From NCBI GenBank assembly GCA_947372225.1, contig CANBSV010000004.1, forward strand, positions 1-64,000: a DNA stretch of 64,000 bases, read 5' to 3'. The DNA is from Burkholderiales bacterium (GTDB taxonomy: Bacteria; Pseudomonadota; Gammaproteobacteria; Burkholderiales; Burkholderiaceae_C). Below the pieces are notes generated by a model. That model was not told where the DNA came from. It ran no database searches and saw only the letters and a program-made list of their open reading frames with translations. Positions 14,001-21,240 of the stretch are shown one piece after another; the first letter of the stretch is position 1, and every line of letters begins with the position of its first letter. A program made the position numbers and the translations under genes.

Positions 14001-14477
14001 ATGGCTTGGCTCAAGCGCAACGGACACTGGCTGCTCACGATCTACATCGCGTTCGTGTTCATCCAGTCGCTGTTCTTCAAGTTCACCGGATCGCCGGAAA
14101 CCGTCTACATCTTCCAGGGCAAGCTCGACCCGTGGGCCGCGTCGCTGGGCTTTGCGGGCGTGTTCGCGCCGGGCGGCATCTTTTCGGCCAAGGTGGTCGG
14201 CGCGATGGAACTGGTCGCATCGATCCTGGTGTTGGCGGGCGCCGCCATCTCCAGCCAGCGCACGGTACAGGTGCTGGGCGCAGCCTTGGGCCTGGGAGTG
14301 ATCAGCGGGGCCATCTTCTTTCACCTGTTCACCCCGCTGGGTGTGGCCGTCGTCAACACCGATGGCAGCAGCGACGGGGGTGAACTGTTCACCCTGGCCT
14401 GTGGCGTGTGGGTGTGCTGTGCCGCGCTGCTGTGGCTACGCCGTTCGATCTGGCTGGGCTGGTTTGGCATCAAGTGA
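14001..14477 (+). CDS. DoxX-like small membrane protein
   Basis: A 158-residue protein with four predicted membrane helices. The ATG at 14001 follows AAAGGA at a 6-nt spacing; an in-frame TTG at 13983 is less likely. Segments such as WLLTIYIAFVFIQSLFFKFTGSPET and AKVVGAMELVASILVLAG resemble the DoxX/DoxD superfamily. No cofactor motif is visible. It forms a probable operon with the YHS and DinB-like genes. A 7-bp inverted repeat (TGCAACG/CGTTGCA, 14478-14514) follows the stop codon. Confidence 0.75.
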   Translation: MAWLKRNGHWLLTIYIAFVFIQSLFFKFTGSPETVYIFQGKLDPWAASLGFAGVFAPGGIFSAKVVGAMELVASILVLAGAAISSQRTVQVLGAALGLGVISGAIFFHLFTPLGVAVVNTDGSSDGGELFTLACGVWVCCAALLWLRRSIWLGWFGIK

Positions 14478-14543
14478 TGCAACGTCCGCTGCCGCCGTGA
14501 CGGGGTCCGTTGCACTGGCGCGTCAGTTGCCTGGAGTGCGCTC

Positions 14544-15644
14544 ATGACCGCAGCCAAGAAGCCTTTCGTTCCCAAGCAGGTTGTTCTGGTACTCCAGGGC
14601 GGCGGCGCGCTCGGTGCGTACCAGGTGGGCGTCTACGAGGCGCTGCATGACTCGGGCATCGAGCCCGCCTGGGTCATCGGCACCTCGATCGGCGCCATCA
14701 ACGCGGCGCTGATCGCCGGCAATTCAGTCGAACACCGCATGGCACGGCTGAATGAGTTCTGGCACCACGTCGAGCATCCAGCCACCATTGCCGGGCCGAT
14801 GGACTGGCTGGGCATGGGCAACTGGGTGGCCAACATGAGCACCGTCATCCGCGGAATCCCGGCATTCTTCGAGCCCAATCTGGCGGCCCTGCGCGGCTCG
14901 CAGGCCCACGTGGGCGTCGAGTTGGCCGCCTACTACAGCACCGAGCCGCTGCGGCGGACGCTTGGCAGCCTGGTGGACTTTGACGGCCTGCACGACGGGC
15001 TCACGCGGCTGACCGTTGGCGCGGTCAACGCATGCACTGGCGCCATGCGCTACTTTGACAGCCGCGACGAGAAGCTGCGGGTCGAGCATGTGATGGCCTC
15101 GGGCGCGCTGCCGCCAGCGTTTCCAGCGGTGCGCATCGATGGCGATCCTTACTGGGACGGCGGCATCTACTCCAACACGCCGATCGAGGCCGTGCTCGAC
15201 GATCGACCACGCCGCGATTCGTTGATCTTTTCCGTCAACGTCTGGCACCAGAGCGCGCCGGAACCGGAGTCAATCTGGCAGGCGATGGGACGCCAGAAAG
15301 ACATCCAGTTCGCCAGCCGTGCCGACAGCCACATCGCTCGCCAAAAGCAGCTCCACCGGCTTCGTCACGTGATCAGGGAACTGACGCAGCAGTTGCCCGC
15401 ATCACGGCTATCCGACCCGACGGTCAAGGAACTGGCGGCCTGGGGTTGCGGCACCACGATGCATGTGGCCCACCTGCTGGCCCCGCGACTGGAAGGCGAG
15501 GACCACACCAAGGACATCGACTTCACGCCAGTGGGCATTCGGGCACGTCGCGAAGCCGGCTACGTCGACACCATGAAGATGGTCGAGCGCGCGCCCTGGC
15601 TCACACCGGCGGATCCGATCGAAGGCGTGGTCGAGCATGTGTAG
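14544..15644 (+). CDS. Patatin-like phospholipase with DUF3734 C-terminus
   Basis: A 366-residue cytoplasmic protein, GGAG seven nt before the ATG. The patatin dyad is intact: nucleophile S48 in GTSIGAIN and D205 in DGGIYSNTP, with oxyanion loop QGGGALGAYQ at residues 18-27. The C-terminal third (QKQLHRLRHVIREL and VAHLLAPRL) matches the DUF3734 extension common in proteobacterial patatins. The family hydrolyses acyl esters of lipids. No signal peptide is seen. Nothing nearby names its substrate. Confidence 0.9.
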   Translation: MTAAKKPFVPKQVVLVLQGGGALGAYQVGVYEALHDSGIEPAWVIGTSIGAINAALIAGNSVEHRMARLNEFWHHVEHPATIAGPMDWLGMGNWVANMSTVIRGIPAFFEPNLAALRGSQAHVGVELAAYYSTEPLRRTLGSLVDFDGLHDGLTRLTVGAVNACTGAMRYFDSRDEKLRVEHVMASGALPPAFPAVRIDGDPYWDGGIYSNTPIEAVLDDRPRRDSLIFSVNVWHQSAPEPESIWQAMGRQKDIQFASRADSHIARQKQLHRLRHVIRELTQQLPASRLSDPTVKELAAWGCGTTMHVAHLLAPRLEGEDHTKDIDFTPVGIRARREAGYVDTMKMVERAPWLTPADPIEGVVEHV

Positions 15645-15812
15645 GCCCGGGGCGATCGACATGGCAAGCATCAACGAGCAATCGGCATGACCGCGTTGTG
15701 GCTGCGGTGCAGCTGAACGTCGACGCAACGGGTCCATGCGGCCACGCCGGTACGCGCGCCGGGCGCGAATTCTTCAGGCCATCCCTGGCCCCTTTTCAAA
15801 TCAGGAGGATCC

Positions 15813-16178
15813 ATGACCGATCGCCGCATCTTCGATATCGCGGAATTTCTCCTGTCTTCCGACGATGAACCCATTCGATCGATCGTTTACGAGTCGCCCC
15901 ACGCCACGATCGTCGCCTGGACCGTGGGCCCCGGGCAGTGCATCGCGCTGCACACGCACCCTCATGGGCAAGACACCTGGACCGTGATCTCAGGTGAAGG
16001 CGAGTACCAAACCGACGATGCGGGCGGGGTCCAGTCCATTCATGCCGGCCAGGTGGTGGTCGCGGCGGCCGGACAACCGCACGGCGTGCTCAACTCAGGC
16101 ACGTCAGCGCTGGTCTTTGTGTCGGTGGTTTGTCCGCTCGACGCCGGTTATCAGCCACTGCCAGTCCCGGCCCCATGA
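15813..16178 (+). CDS. Single-domain cupin
   Basis: A 121-residue small beta-barrel protein with an excellent ribosome binding site (CAGGAGG). Cupin motif 1 is seen as ALHTHPHGQDTW followed by ISGEGEYQTD, and motif 2 as AGQPHGVLN, giving the His/Glu metal ligands. Such stand-alone cupins may be enzymes or sugar/metal sensors. It is separated by 168 bp from the patatin gene and convergent with the anti-sigma gene. No function can be assigned. Confidence 0.85.
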   Translation: MTDRRIFDIAEFLLSSDDEPIRSIVYESPHATIVAWTVGPGQCIALHTHPHGQDTWTVISGEGEYQTDDAGGVQSIHAGQVVVAAAGQPHGVLNSGTSALVFVSVVCPLDAGYQPLPVPAP

Positions 16179-16278
16179 CCGCGCCTTCTCGGTCGTCCTC
16201 ATTGCCGGGGTGACAGTCGCGGGCGGATAAAACCCCACCATCTGCTGTTCGCGCCATGAGATCCGGCGCGATGAGACC

Positions 16279-16470
16279 CTATGGCCGATCGTGTTGGCCC
16301 AGCTTCTTGATCGCCTCGCGTATGAAGTTGAACTGGTCGTTGACCTCGCGGCAGGTCTCGCAGATCACGAAGTGCAGCCGCAGTCGTGCGCGTTCCTTCG
16401 GTGGCAAATCGCGGTCGTGCCCGTCACTGATGAGGCGCGACACCTCCTTGCAGTTCAGCTCGTTGCTCAT
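16279..16470 (-). CDS. Small zinc-finger anti-sigma factor (zf-HC2)
   Basis: A 63-residue soluble protein whose ATG overlaps the stop of the sigma-factor gene (ATGA). It carries C7 and the H33-x3-C37-x2-C40 arrangement (HFVICETC) of ZAS-type anti-sigma domains. There is no transmembrane segment, so sensing would be cytoplasmic, with redox or metal state as a natural input for a Cys/His zinc site. It almost certainly binds the ECF sigma factor encoded just upstream. Confidence 0.85.
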   Translation of the reverse strand: MSNELNCKEVSRLISDGHDRDLPPKERARLRLHFVICETCREVNDQFNFIREAIKKLGQHDRP

Positions 16471-17024
16471 GCCTTGGCCTGGAACCAGCAGGTGTCCAGG
16501 CATTCACGCAACTGCATTCGGGCACGGTAGAGCATCACGCCACAGTTGTTCGACGTGATGTCCAGCTCGACACAAATGTCATCGACTTCCCTCTCCAGCC
16601 ACTCACGCATCATGAAGATACGACCGAGCTTCGGAGGCAGGCGGTCCACGCAGGCTTGCAGGGTGTCGAAGAACTGGGTCTGCTCCAGGGCGCGCTCGGG
16701 GTGTTGCCATGCAGCTGGCGGCTCTTGCCAATGCCCGTCGCTGATGAACAAGGCCTCAATGGCTTCGTCCATGCTCTGGTCGTCCATCGGTTCGATATGG
16801 ACCTCACGCCCTCGCGCTCGAAGGACGTCGATGATCTTGAACTTCAGGATGCCGGTGGCGTAGGTCCGCAGCGAACTGCGCCCTTCAAAGTTGTCGGGTT
16901 TCTCGAGGATGGCGAGAAAGGTTTCTGACACGACGTCTTCGGCAATCGAGTCGTTGCGCAGCTGCAGTTTGGCAAATCTCAGCAGCGGTTGATGCAACGC
17001 GGCCAATTCGGATTCGATCGACAT
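16467..17024 (-). CDS. ECF-type RNA polymerase sigma factor
   Basis: A 185-residue sigma factor. Region 2 is seen in DSIAEDVVSETFLAILEK and the following TYATGILKFKIIDVLR. Region 4 is seen in LPPKLGRIFMMREWLEREVDDICVEL followed by SNNCGVMLYRAR. A roughly 45-residue acidic linker rich in W and H (DGHWQEPPAAWQHPE) lies between them. It heads a two-gene unit with a zinc-finger anti-sigma factor. The target regulon is not evident; no repeated promoter motif could be matched between its own upstream region and nearby genes. Confidence 0.93.
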   Translation of the reverse strand: MSIESELAALHQPLLRFAKLQLRNDSIAEDVVSETFLAILEKPDNFEGRSSLRTYATGILKFKIIDVLRARGREVHIEPMDDQSMDEAIEALFISDGHWQEPPAAWQHPERALEQTQFFDTLQACVDRLPPKLGRIFMMREWLEREVDDICVELDITSNNCGVMLYRARMQLRECLDTCWFQAKA

Positions 17025-17178
17025 GGTGGTGGCGCCCCGGACCTGAGGGCAGTTCAGAATTTCTGATGCGAATCTATCCGACCCGAGTATGACGCGCAGT
17101 GGGCCTCGTAGGCCTTGCGGTGAATTCGAGTCGGCTGGATGTGTTCAGCGGCTACGCCGCACCGTCCCCCGAAGCAAA

Positions 17179-17207
17179 AAGGGTCAGCTCTGAGTGAACT
17201 GACCCTT
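17179..17207 (-). terminator. Hairpin with T-run on minus strand
   Basis: A 9-bp stem AAGGGTCAG/CTGACCCTT around an 11-nt loop. On the minus strand it ends in TTTTT. It follows the tRNA-Phe relic in the same way that a hairpin follows the intact tRNA-Phe. Confidence 0.7.
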
Positions 17208-17216
17208 CGATGTTCA

Positions 17217-17262
17217 TGGTGGCCCCGGGGCCGAATCGAACCACCGACACGCGAATTTTCAA
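17217..17262 (-). pseudogene. Decayed 3' half of tRNA-Phe
   Basis: It resembles the 3' half of the intact tRNA-Phe at 20451-20526 in the same orientation. A 20-nt identical block (AATCGAACCACCGACACGCG on the plus strand) is followed, after one mismatch, by ATTTTCAA and preceded by TGGTGGCC. One inserted base and substitutions break the T-stem and acceptor pairing, and the 5' half is missing. It is a relic or an attachment-site remnant, not a working tRNA. Confidence 0.75.
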
Positions 17263-17324
17263 CCGCGCGGCGCGTGTGCTCAAAGAGCGCCGGCAGGCAC
17301 TCGGAACGTGGCGGCACAAAGCAC

Positions 17325-17344
17325 AAGCCGGCCACTGGGGCCGG
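17325..17344. repeat. 20-bp hairpin repeat, copy 1
   Basis: AAGCCGGCCACTGGGGCCGG, identical to 19782-19801. Copy 2 is the core of a terminator after the PEP-CTERM relic. Here the outer stem pairs are lost (GTGAAAC follows), so it is probably an inactive duplicate. It lies just downstream of phoD. Confidence 0.65.
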
Positions 17345-17416
17345 TGAAACATGCCGCGCGTGAAAGGTCAGTCGAGCCGAACGACGCGACCTCACGACGC
17401 GCCTGCCTCGGCCCGA

Positions 17417-19126
17417 TCAGTCGTCGCCAGGGGGCAGGTCCGCCGCGAGTGCGGGCGGGTTGGCACGCGACGGCGTCTGCGCCGATGCCTGCAGGCGGTT
17501 GCTGCCGAAGGTGGTCTCGAAAGCCACGGCGAAGGTCTCGACATTGCTGACGCTGGCCACCGTATCGACATGCCACCACTCGCCCACCACGCGCTGCGGC
17601 GACACGTCCACCAGCATGTACCCGCGGCGGAACAGGTTGATGTACTTGAAGTGCGGATTGGCCGAGCGAAGTGCGCCCGCGATGGCGCCGGTGGTGTCGG
17701 AGTCGATGCCCGGAGAACTCACCGATGTGCCGACGAACTCGACCGCGCGCGAGCCCTGGCCGGTGACCGGGTCGTAGCCGCCTGCGGCCACCACGGGGTT
17801 GTTCGGGTCCTGGCTCAGGTCCGAGGCCCACGAGCTGTGGATGTCGCCGGTCAGCACCACCACGTTGTTCACCGGCGCATTGACGGCGTCACCTTTGAGC
17901 ACTTCGTAGACGCGGTCGCGGGCCGGCTGGTATCCGTCCCACTGATCGGAGTTCAGGAAGAGGCCGCCACCGTAGGCGTTGGGGTAGCCGTAGCCGGGCG
18001 CCTTCAGCTGCGCGAACATCACACCCTGGCCCAGGAACTTCCACTTCGCCGGGCTGGTGCGCAGGCGATTGAACAGCCAGGCTTCCTCTTCGGCACCCAG
18101 AAGCTGGCGCGTGGGGTCGGCGAAGGCGCCGGTCTGCGTGAACGCATTGCCGAACGGCGTGGGGATGCTGCCGTCAATTTGCTGCGAACGCGCGCCCAGG
18201 CGCTCCTCAAGCATGATCAGGTCGACCAGATCGCCATAGGCATAGGCGCGGTTGTTCCTGCGCGGGTTGGTGGGGTCCACCTCGCGCACCGGCATCCACT
18301 CGTAGTAGGCCTGCAGCGCGGCGGTGACGCGAGCAGCCCAATCGCCCTCGGTGGCCGGCTGGTGGTTCTCGGCGCCGTTCTTCCAAGCATTGTTGGCGGT
18401 CTCGTGGTCGTCCCAGATGGCCACCAAAGGATGCTGGCGATGCATCGCCTGCGAATCGACGTCGCGCTTGTACTGCGCATGGCGCATGCGGTAGTCGGCC
18501 AGCGAGATCATCTCGGTGGCAGGCTCAGGCGTGCGCACTGCACCGTACTGGCCGGCGCCGTATTCATAGAGGTAGTCGCCCAGGTGCATCACCAGGTCGA
18601 GGTCGGCGCGCGCCGCGATGCGAGCGTAGGCATTGAAGTAGCCAGCCGCGTGGTTCGAGCAGCTCACCACCGCCATGCGCAGGCTCGAGGTCGGGCCTAC
18701 CGGCAGGGTCTTGGTTCGACCGACCGGCGACTTGGCATCCTCGACCGCGAAGCGGTAGTAGTAGGTCGTGCCCGGGCGCAGGCCCACCGGGTCGACCTTG
18801 ACGGTGTAGTCACGCGACGCATCGGCGCGCGCCTCGCCGCGCGCCACGACGCGGCGCAGCTTTGGATCGGTGGCGACGACGTAGCGGACCTCGATCGACG
18901 GGCGTGGCTTGCGTGGGGTCACGCGGGTCCACAGGATGACGCGGTCGGACAGCGGATCGCCGCTGGCCACGCCATGCTGGAACGGGCTGGAGCCGGCAGC
19001 ACCGATGTCCGCAACCGACAGCATCGGGGTCGAGGCCAGCGCCACGGCAGCCGAGCTCGTTCGCTTGAAGAAACCACGGCGGGTGGTGCCAGTGGTTACG
19101 GGTTTGACACGCAGGGGACGGCCCAT
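17417..19126 (-). CDS. phoD: Alkaline phosphatase D (PhoD family), Tat-exported
   Basis: A 569-residue secreted phosphodiesterase/phosphatase. The start is the ATG at 19126, preceded by AGGAG. The leader has a twin-arginine motif (TTRRGFFKRT), as expected for PhoD, which is exported folded with its metals. Core motifs are FQHGVASGDP, SCSN, HLGDYLYEYG, IWDDHETANNAW and LTGDIHSSW, all typical of the family's metal site. The enzyme releases phosphate from phosphodiesters and monoesters outside the membrane. It sits alone between a tRNA-Phe relic and a truncated gene, so it may belong to an inserted segment. No Pho box was recognised. Confidence 0.93.
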   Translation of the reverse strand: MGRPLRVKPVTTGTTRRGFFKRTSSAAVALASTPMLSVADIGAAGSSPFQHGVASGDPLSDRVILWTRVTPRKPRPSIEVRYVVATDPKLRRVVARGEARADASRDYTVKVDPVGLRPGTTYYYRFAVEDAKSPVGRTKTLPVGPTSSLRMAVVSCSNHAAGYFNAYARIAARADLDLVMHLGDYLYEYGAGQYGAVRTPEPATEMISLADYRMRHAQYKRDVDSQAMHRQHPLVAIWDDHETANNAWKNGAENHQPATEGDWAARVTAALQAYYEWMPVREVDPTNPRRNNRAYAYGDLVDLIMLEERLGARSQQIDGSIPTPFGNAFTQTGAFADPTRQLLGAEEEAWLFNRLRTSPAKWKFLGQGVMFAQLKAPGYGYPNAYGGGLFLNSDQWDGYQPARDRVYEVLKGDAVNAPVNNVVVLTGDIHSSWASDLSQDPNNPVVAAGGYDPVTGQGSRAVEFVGTSVSSPGIDSDTTGAIAGALRSANPHFKYINLFRRGYMLVDVSPQRVVGEWWHVDTVASVSNVETFAVAFETTFGSNRLQASAQTPSRANPPALAADLPPGDD

Positions 19127-19453
19127 CTTTGAACTCCTGGATTGGTCGGCTCCGCACGCCGGAAGCCACAGCACCACCGCGCTTGCGATGGGGATCCTGC
19201 TCAGTCTGGCGGGTGCGTGTGACACGCTCAAGGCACCATGAACCGTCGCAGCAATGGTGGAGATTGCTTGGTTCAAGTCAGGCCGTCGCGGTGATGGCTT
19301 GACCGGCGAATTTCAGGCAGTCATGGCAACCCATCTGGTGCCCGCTTGCGTCCCATGGCAGTCACCCCGCAGCAAGCCCGCATGCAGCGCGCCTTGTTCT
19401 GAGCTGAGAGCGACCGCGGAATACAACTCGCCCAGTGACCCGTCACCGACCGT
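19127..19453. other. Intergenic region upstream of phoD, 327 bp
   Basis: No gene was recognised. The phoD frame stays open upstream and happens to encode a lipobox-like LPAC, but the Tat start at 19126 with its ribosome binding site is preferred. Base composition is lower in GC than in neighbouring genes. Confidence 0.5.
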
Positions 19454-19654
19454 TCAAGTCAGTGGTGGCGTGGTGATCACCAGCGGTGTAGGCGTATCCA
19501 TCAACTGCACCGGAATTGATTCCGCTTGCGGCACTGTTGGTGCCGCCCAACCCGCCAAGATTTTTGACAATTGCGACGACGGCGTCTTGTCTGGCGACGT
19601 TACCTGCCGTGCAGGTGCATCCAGCAAGGCTGCCCTGCGGATCGACTTCTTCAT
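19454..19654 (-). CDS. Small hypothetical protein (66 aa)
   Basis: A short frame beginning MKKSIRRAALLDAPARQ, preceded on its strand by GGAGG four nt before the ATG. It has a basic N-terminus, then a Thr/Pro/Val-rich tail ending VITTPPLT. It has no cysteines, no signal peptide and no recognised domain. Third-position GC is moderate, below that of neighbouring genes. An ATG 78 nt further upstream would extend it. It lies between phoD and the PEP-CTERM relic. It could be a real small protein or chance; I recognise no family. Confidence 0.35.
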   Translation of the reverse strand: MKKSIRRAALLDAPARQVTSPDKTPSSQLSKILAGWAAPTVPQAESIPVQLMDTPTPLVITTPPLT

Positions 19655-19780
19655 GGGGCCTCCATCAAGATGCTGTGAACTCATGCCAGCGATGGTCGGT
19701 CTCTTGTGAGTCAGGCCGAAGTCGCTCCGCATGGCTCCTTGTGGCTACACACCATTGTTGGAAGCCTTGACCCCCAACAA

Positions 19781-19805
19781 AAAGCCGGCCACTGGGGCCG
19801 GCTTT
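19781..19805 (-). terminator. Terminator after PEP-CTERM relic (repeat copy 2)
   Basis: A 10-bp stem AAAGCCGGCC/GGCCGGCTTT with loop ACTGG. On the minus strand it is followed by a T-rich tract (TTTTTGTT), 22 nt after the relic's stop codon. Its 20-bp core is duplicated at 17325-17344. Confidence 0.8.
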
Positions 19806-19827
19806 GCTGCGTCGATGAAATGACGGT

Positions 19828-20390
19828 TTACTTCGCCTTGCGTCGGCGGGCAGTAGCCCCCACCACCGTCAGACCCGAAAGCATCAGGGCGGAGGTTTCG
19901 GGTTCGGGGATGGCTGCGGTCAGCGCGACTTGAGCGATGGCGAGCGAATCGTCGGAGCCCGCCTCCGCGTTTGACACGCCAAGTGAATACGTCAATCTGT
20001 AGACGTGAGCGGGCAACAAGGTGTTTCGCAGGTTGCCCGAAAACGAAGCGGCTCGCATTCCCACAAGCCCGCCCAGTTGATATCGCGCTACTGCCTCATG
20101 GTTTTCTTGCCCGGACTCAAAGAGCGACAGTCCTGATGTCAGGTCGAAAAGCGACGGGCGAAGGTGGTTCTCGTTTGAGTAGACGCAGCACTGGGTATCC
20201 AAGCAGCCCGTCGCGAAGCGTGTCCGTCGTCTCGATTACAGAAAATATCCAAGCTCCACTTGCGCCGACTCCGGAAGGGCCAGCTCGCTCGATATTCGTC
20301 ACATCGAGCAAAAAACCCGACGGGGTCATGCTGTAGGTCTCGCCCTGCATGAGTCGCCCGAAACTCCCCGGAGCCCCTACACAACCCCTA
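19828..20390 (-). pseudogene. 5'-truncated, frameshifted PEP-CTERM protein
   Basis: The C-terminus carries a clear PEP-CTERM sorting signal: PEPETSALMLSGLTVVGATARRRKAK in two parts, i.e. the PEP motif, a short hydrophobic stretch and a basic tail. Upstream, a second frame encodes plausible sequence (MTPSGFLLDVTNIERAG to ETTDTLRDGLL), and the frame changes near 20195-20205 at CTGCTTGGATACC. No signal peptide or start is found; the reading runs out about 20 bp before the tRNA-Phe terminator. Intact relatives are exported proteins processed by exosortase. One indel plus a lost 5' end make this a pseudogene, though a sequencing error could explain the frameshift alone. Confidence 0.75.
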
Positions 20391-20412
20391 CACGAACCCC
20401 AGAAACAACAAA

Positions 20413-20433
20413 GCCCAGTCTTGCGAACTGGGC
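20413..20433 (-). terminator. Terminator of tRNA-Phe
   Basis: A 6-bp stem GCCCAG/CTGGGC with a 9-nt loop, followed on the minus strand by TTTGTTGTTT, 18 nt after the tRNA 3' end. Confidence 0.75.
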
Positions 20434-20450
20434 CTCGTCATTGATCCTCA

Positions 20451-20526
20451 TGGTGGCCTGGGGCGGAATCGAACCACCGACACGCGGATTTTCAATCCGC
20501 TGCTCTACCAACTGAGCTACCAGGCC
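20451..20526 (-). tRNA. pheT-tRNA: tRNA-Phe (GAA)
   Basis: A 76-nt tRNA including encoded CCA. The acceptor GGCCTGG pairs with CCAGGCC. The D-stem is GCTC/GAGC. The anticodon arm is GCGGA-TTGAAAA-TCCGC with anticodon GAA. The T-arm is GGTGG-TTCGATT-CCGCC. All stems are intact. It sits 30 bp after ntrX, with a T-rich terminator beyond. A degraded copy of its 3' half lies 3.2 kb away in the same orientation, which suggests past use as an integration site. Confidence 0.95.
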
Positions 20527-20538
20527 ACGAGAGGCGGG

Positions 20539-20544
20539 ACTATA
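20539..20544 (-). promoter_or_regulatory. Probable -10 element for tRNA-Phe
   Basis: TATAGT on the minus strand, 12 nt before the tRNA 5' end. No good -35 hexamer was found at standard spacing. Confidence 0.4.
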
Positions 20545-20556
20545 CCAGCGGGCGGC

Positions 20557-21234
20557 TCACAAACCGCCTCGTTTGCTGCGCGACAGGTCCACACCGAGCT
20601 GCTTGAGCTTTCGATAGAGGTGGGTGCGCTCGAGGCCGGTCTTCTCTGCCACGCGGGTCATGCTGCCGCTTTCCTGGGCGAGGTGAAACTCGAAGTAGCT
20701 TTTCTCGAAAACGTCGCGCGCTTCGCGCAACGGTCGGTTGAGGTCGAAGGTTTGTTCAGGCTGCGGGCCTACCGCCACGGCGGACTCCGGCATGAACGCA
20801 GCGAGTTCGGCGGAGGCCGCCAGATCGCAGCCGTTGCTCAGCGCGACCAGGCTCGGCGCCAGGCGCGGCGCGGGCCTCGCCAAACCTTGCGCCACGGCAC
20901 TGAGCAGCTTTTGCAGGGTGATGGGTTTTTCAAGGAAGGCCACGGCGCCGTTGCGGGTGGCTTCGACGGCGGTGTCGATGGTCCCGTGGCCGCTCATCAT
21001 GATCACGGGCATGGTGAGCAAGGCACTGGCGCCCCACTCCTTGAGCAACGTGACGCCGTCAACGTCGGGCATCCAGATGTCGAGCAACACCAGATCGGGG
21101 CGACCGCGCTCACGGGCAGCACGCGCCTGGCCCGCGTTCTCGGCCAATTCGACGGAGTGACCTTCGTCGGTCAGGATCTCACAGAGCAGGGCCCGGATAC
21201 CGAGCTCATCATCAACAACAAGAATGGAAGCCAT
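20557..21234 (-). CDS. ntrX: NtrX-like response regulator lacking the AAA+ domain
   Basis: A 225-residue regulator. The N-terminal receiver domain has VVDDE, a phospho-acceptor in VLLDIWMPDVDG, MSGHG and EKPI. A linker of about 70 residues replaces the sigma-54-activating AAA+ domain of classical NtrX. The C-terminus is a Fis-type helix-turn-helix (MTRVAEKTGLERTHLYRKLKQLGV). It can bind DNA but should not activate sigma-54 directly. It lies 6 bp downstream of its kinase ntrY in the conserved rsmB-DUF4390-ntrY-ntrX order of Burkholderiales. Confidence 0.9.
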   Translation of the reverse strand: MASILVVDDELGIRALLCEILTDEGHSVELAENAGQARAARERGRPDLVLLDIWMPDVDGVTLLKEWGASALLTMPVIMMSGHGTIDTAVEATRNGAVAFLEKPITLQKLLSAVAQGLARPAPRLAPSLVALSNGCDLAASAELAAFMPESAVAVGPQPEQTFDLNRPLREARDVFEKSYFEFHLAQESGSMTRVAEKTGLERTHLYRKLKQLGVDLSRSKRGGL

Positions 21235-21240
21235 GAGCCC

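Larger units (their letters stand above)
17025..17416. other. Intergenic region with tRNA-Phe relic, 392 bp
   Basis: It lies between the ECF sigma gene and phoD. It contains a terminator hairpin, a decayed 3' half of tRNA-Phe and a copy of a 20-bp hairpin sequence that recurs at 19782-19801 (all listed separately). No intact gene is seen. Confidence 0.7.

Noticed and set aside
14478..14514. Inverted repeat TGCAACG/CGTTGCA as terminator of the DoxX gene
   Set aside because: The stem is short with a 23-nt loop and no T-run.
17217..17262. A second functional tRNA
   Set aside because: The T-stem and acceptor pairing are broken and no 5' half or D-arm can be found.
19127..19276. Upstream extension of phoD encoding a lipobox-like LPAC
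   Set aside because: The ATG at 19126 has a good ribosome binding site and gives a normal Tat leader; the upstream frame would place a Tat motif inside the protein.
19254..19709. 151-codon plus-strand frame
   Set aside because: No ribosome binding site, no recognisable domain, and it runs opposite the better-supported small minus-strand frame.
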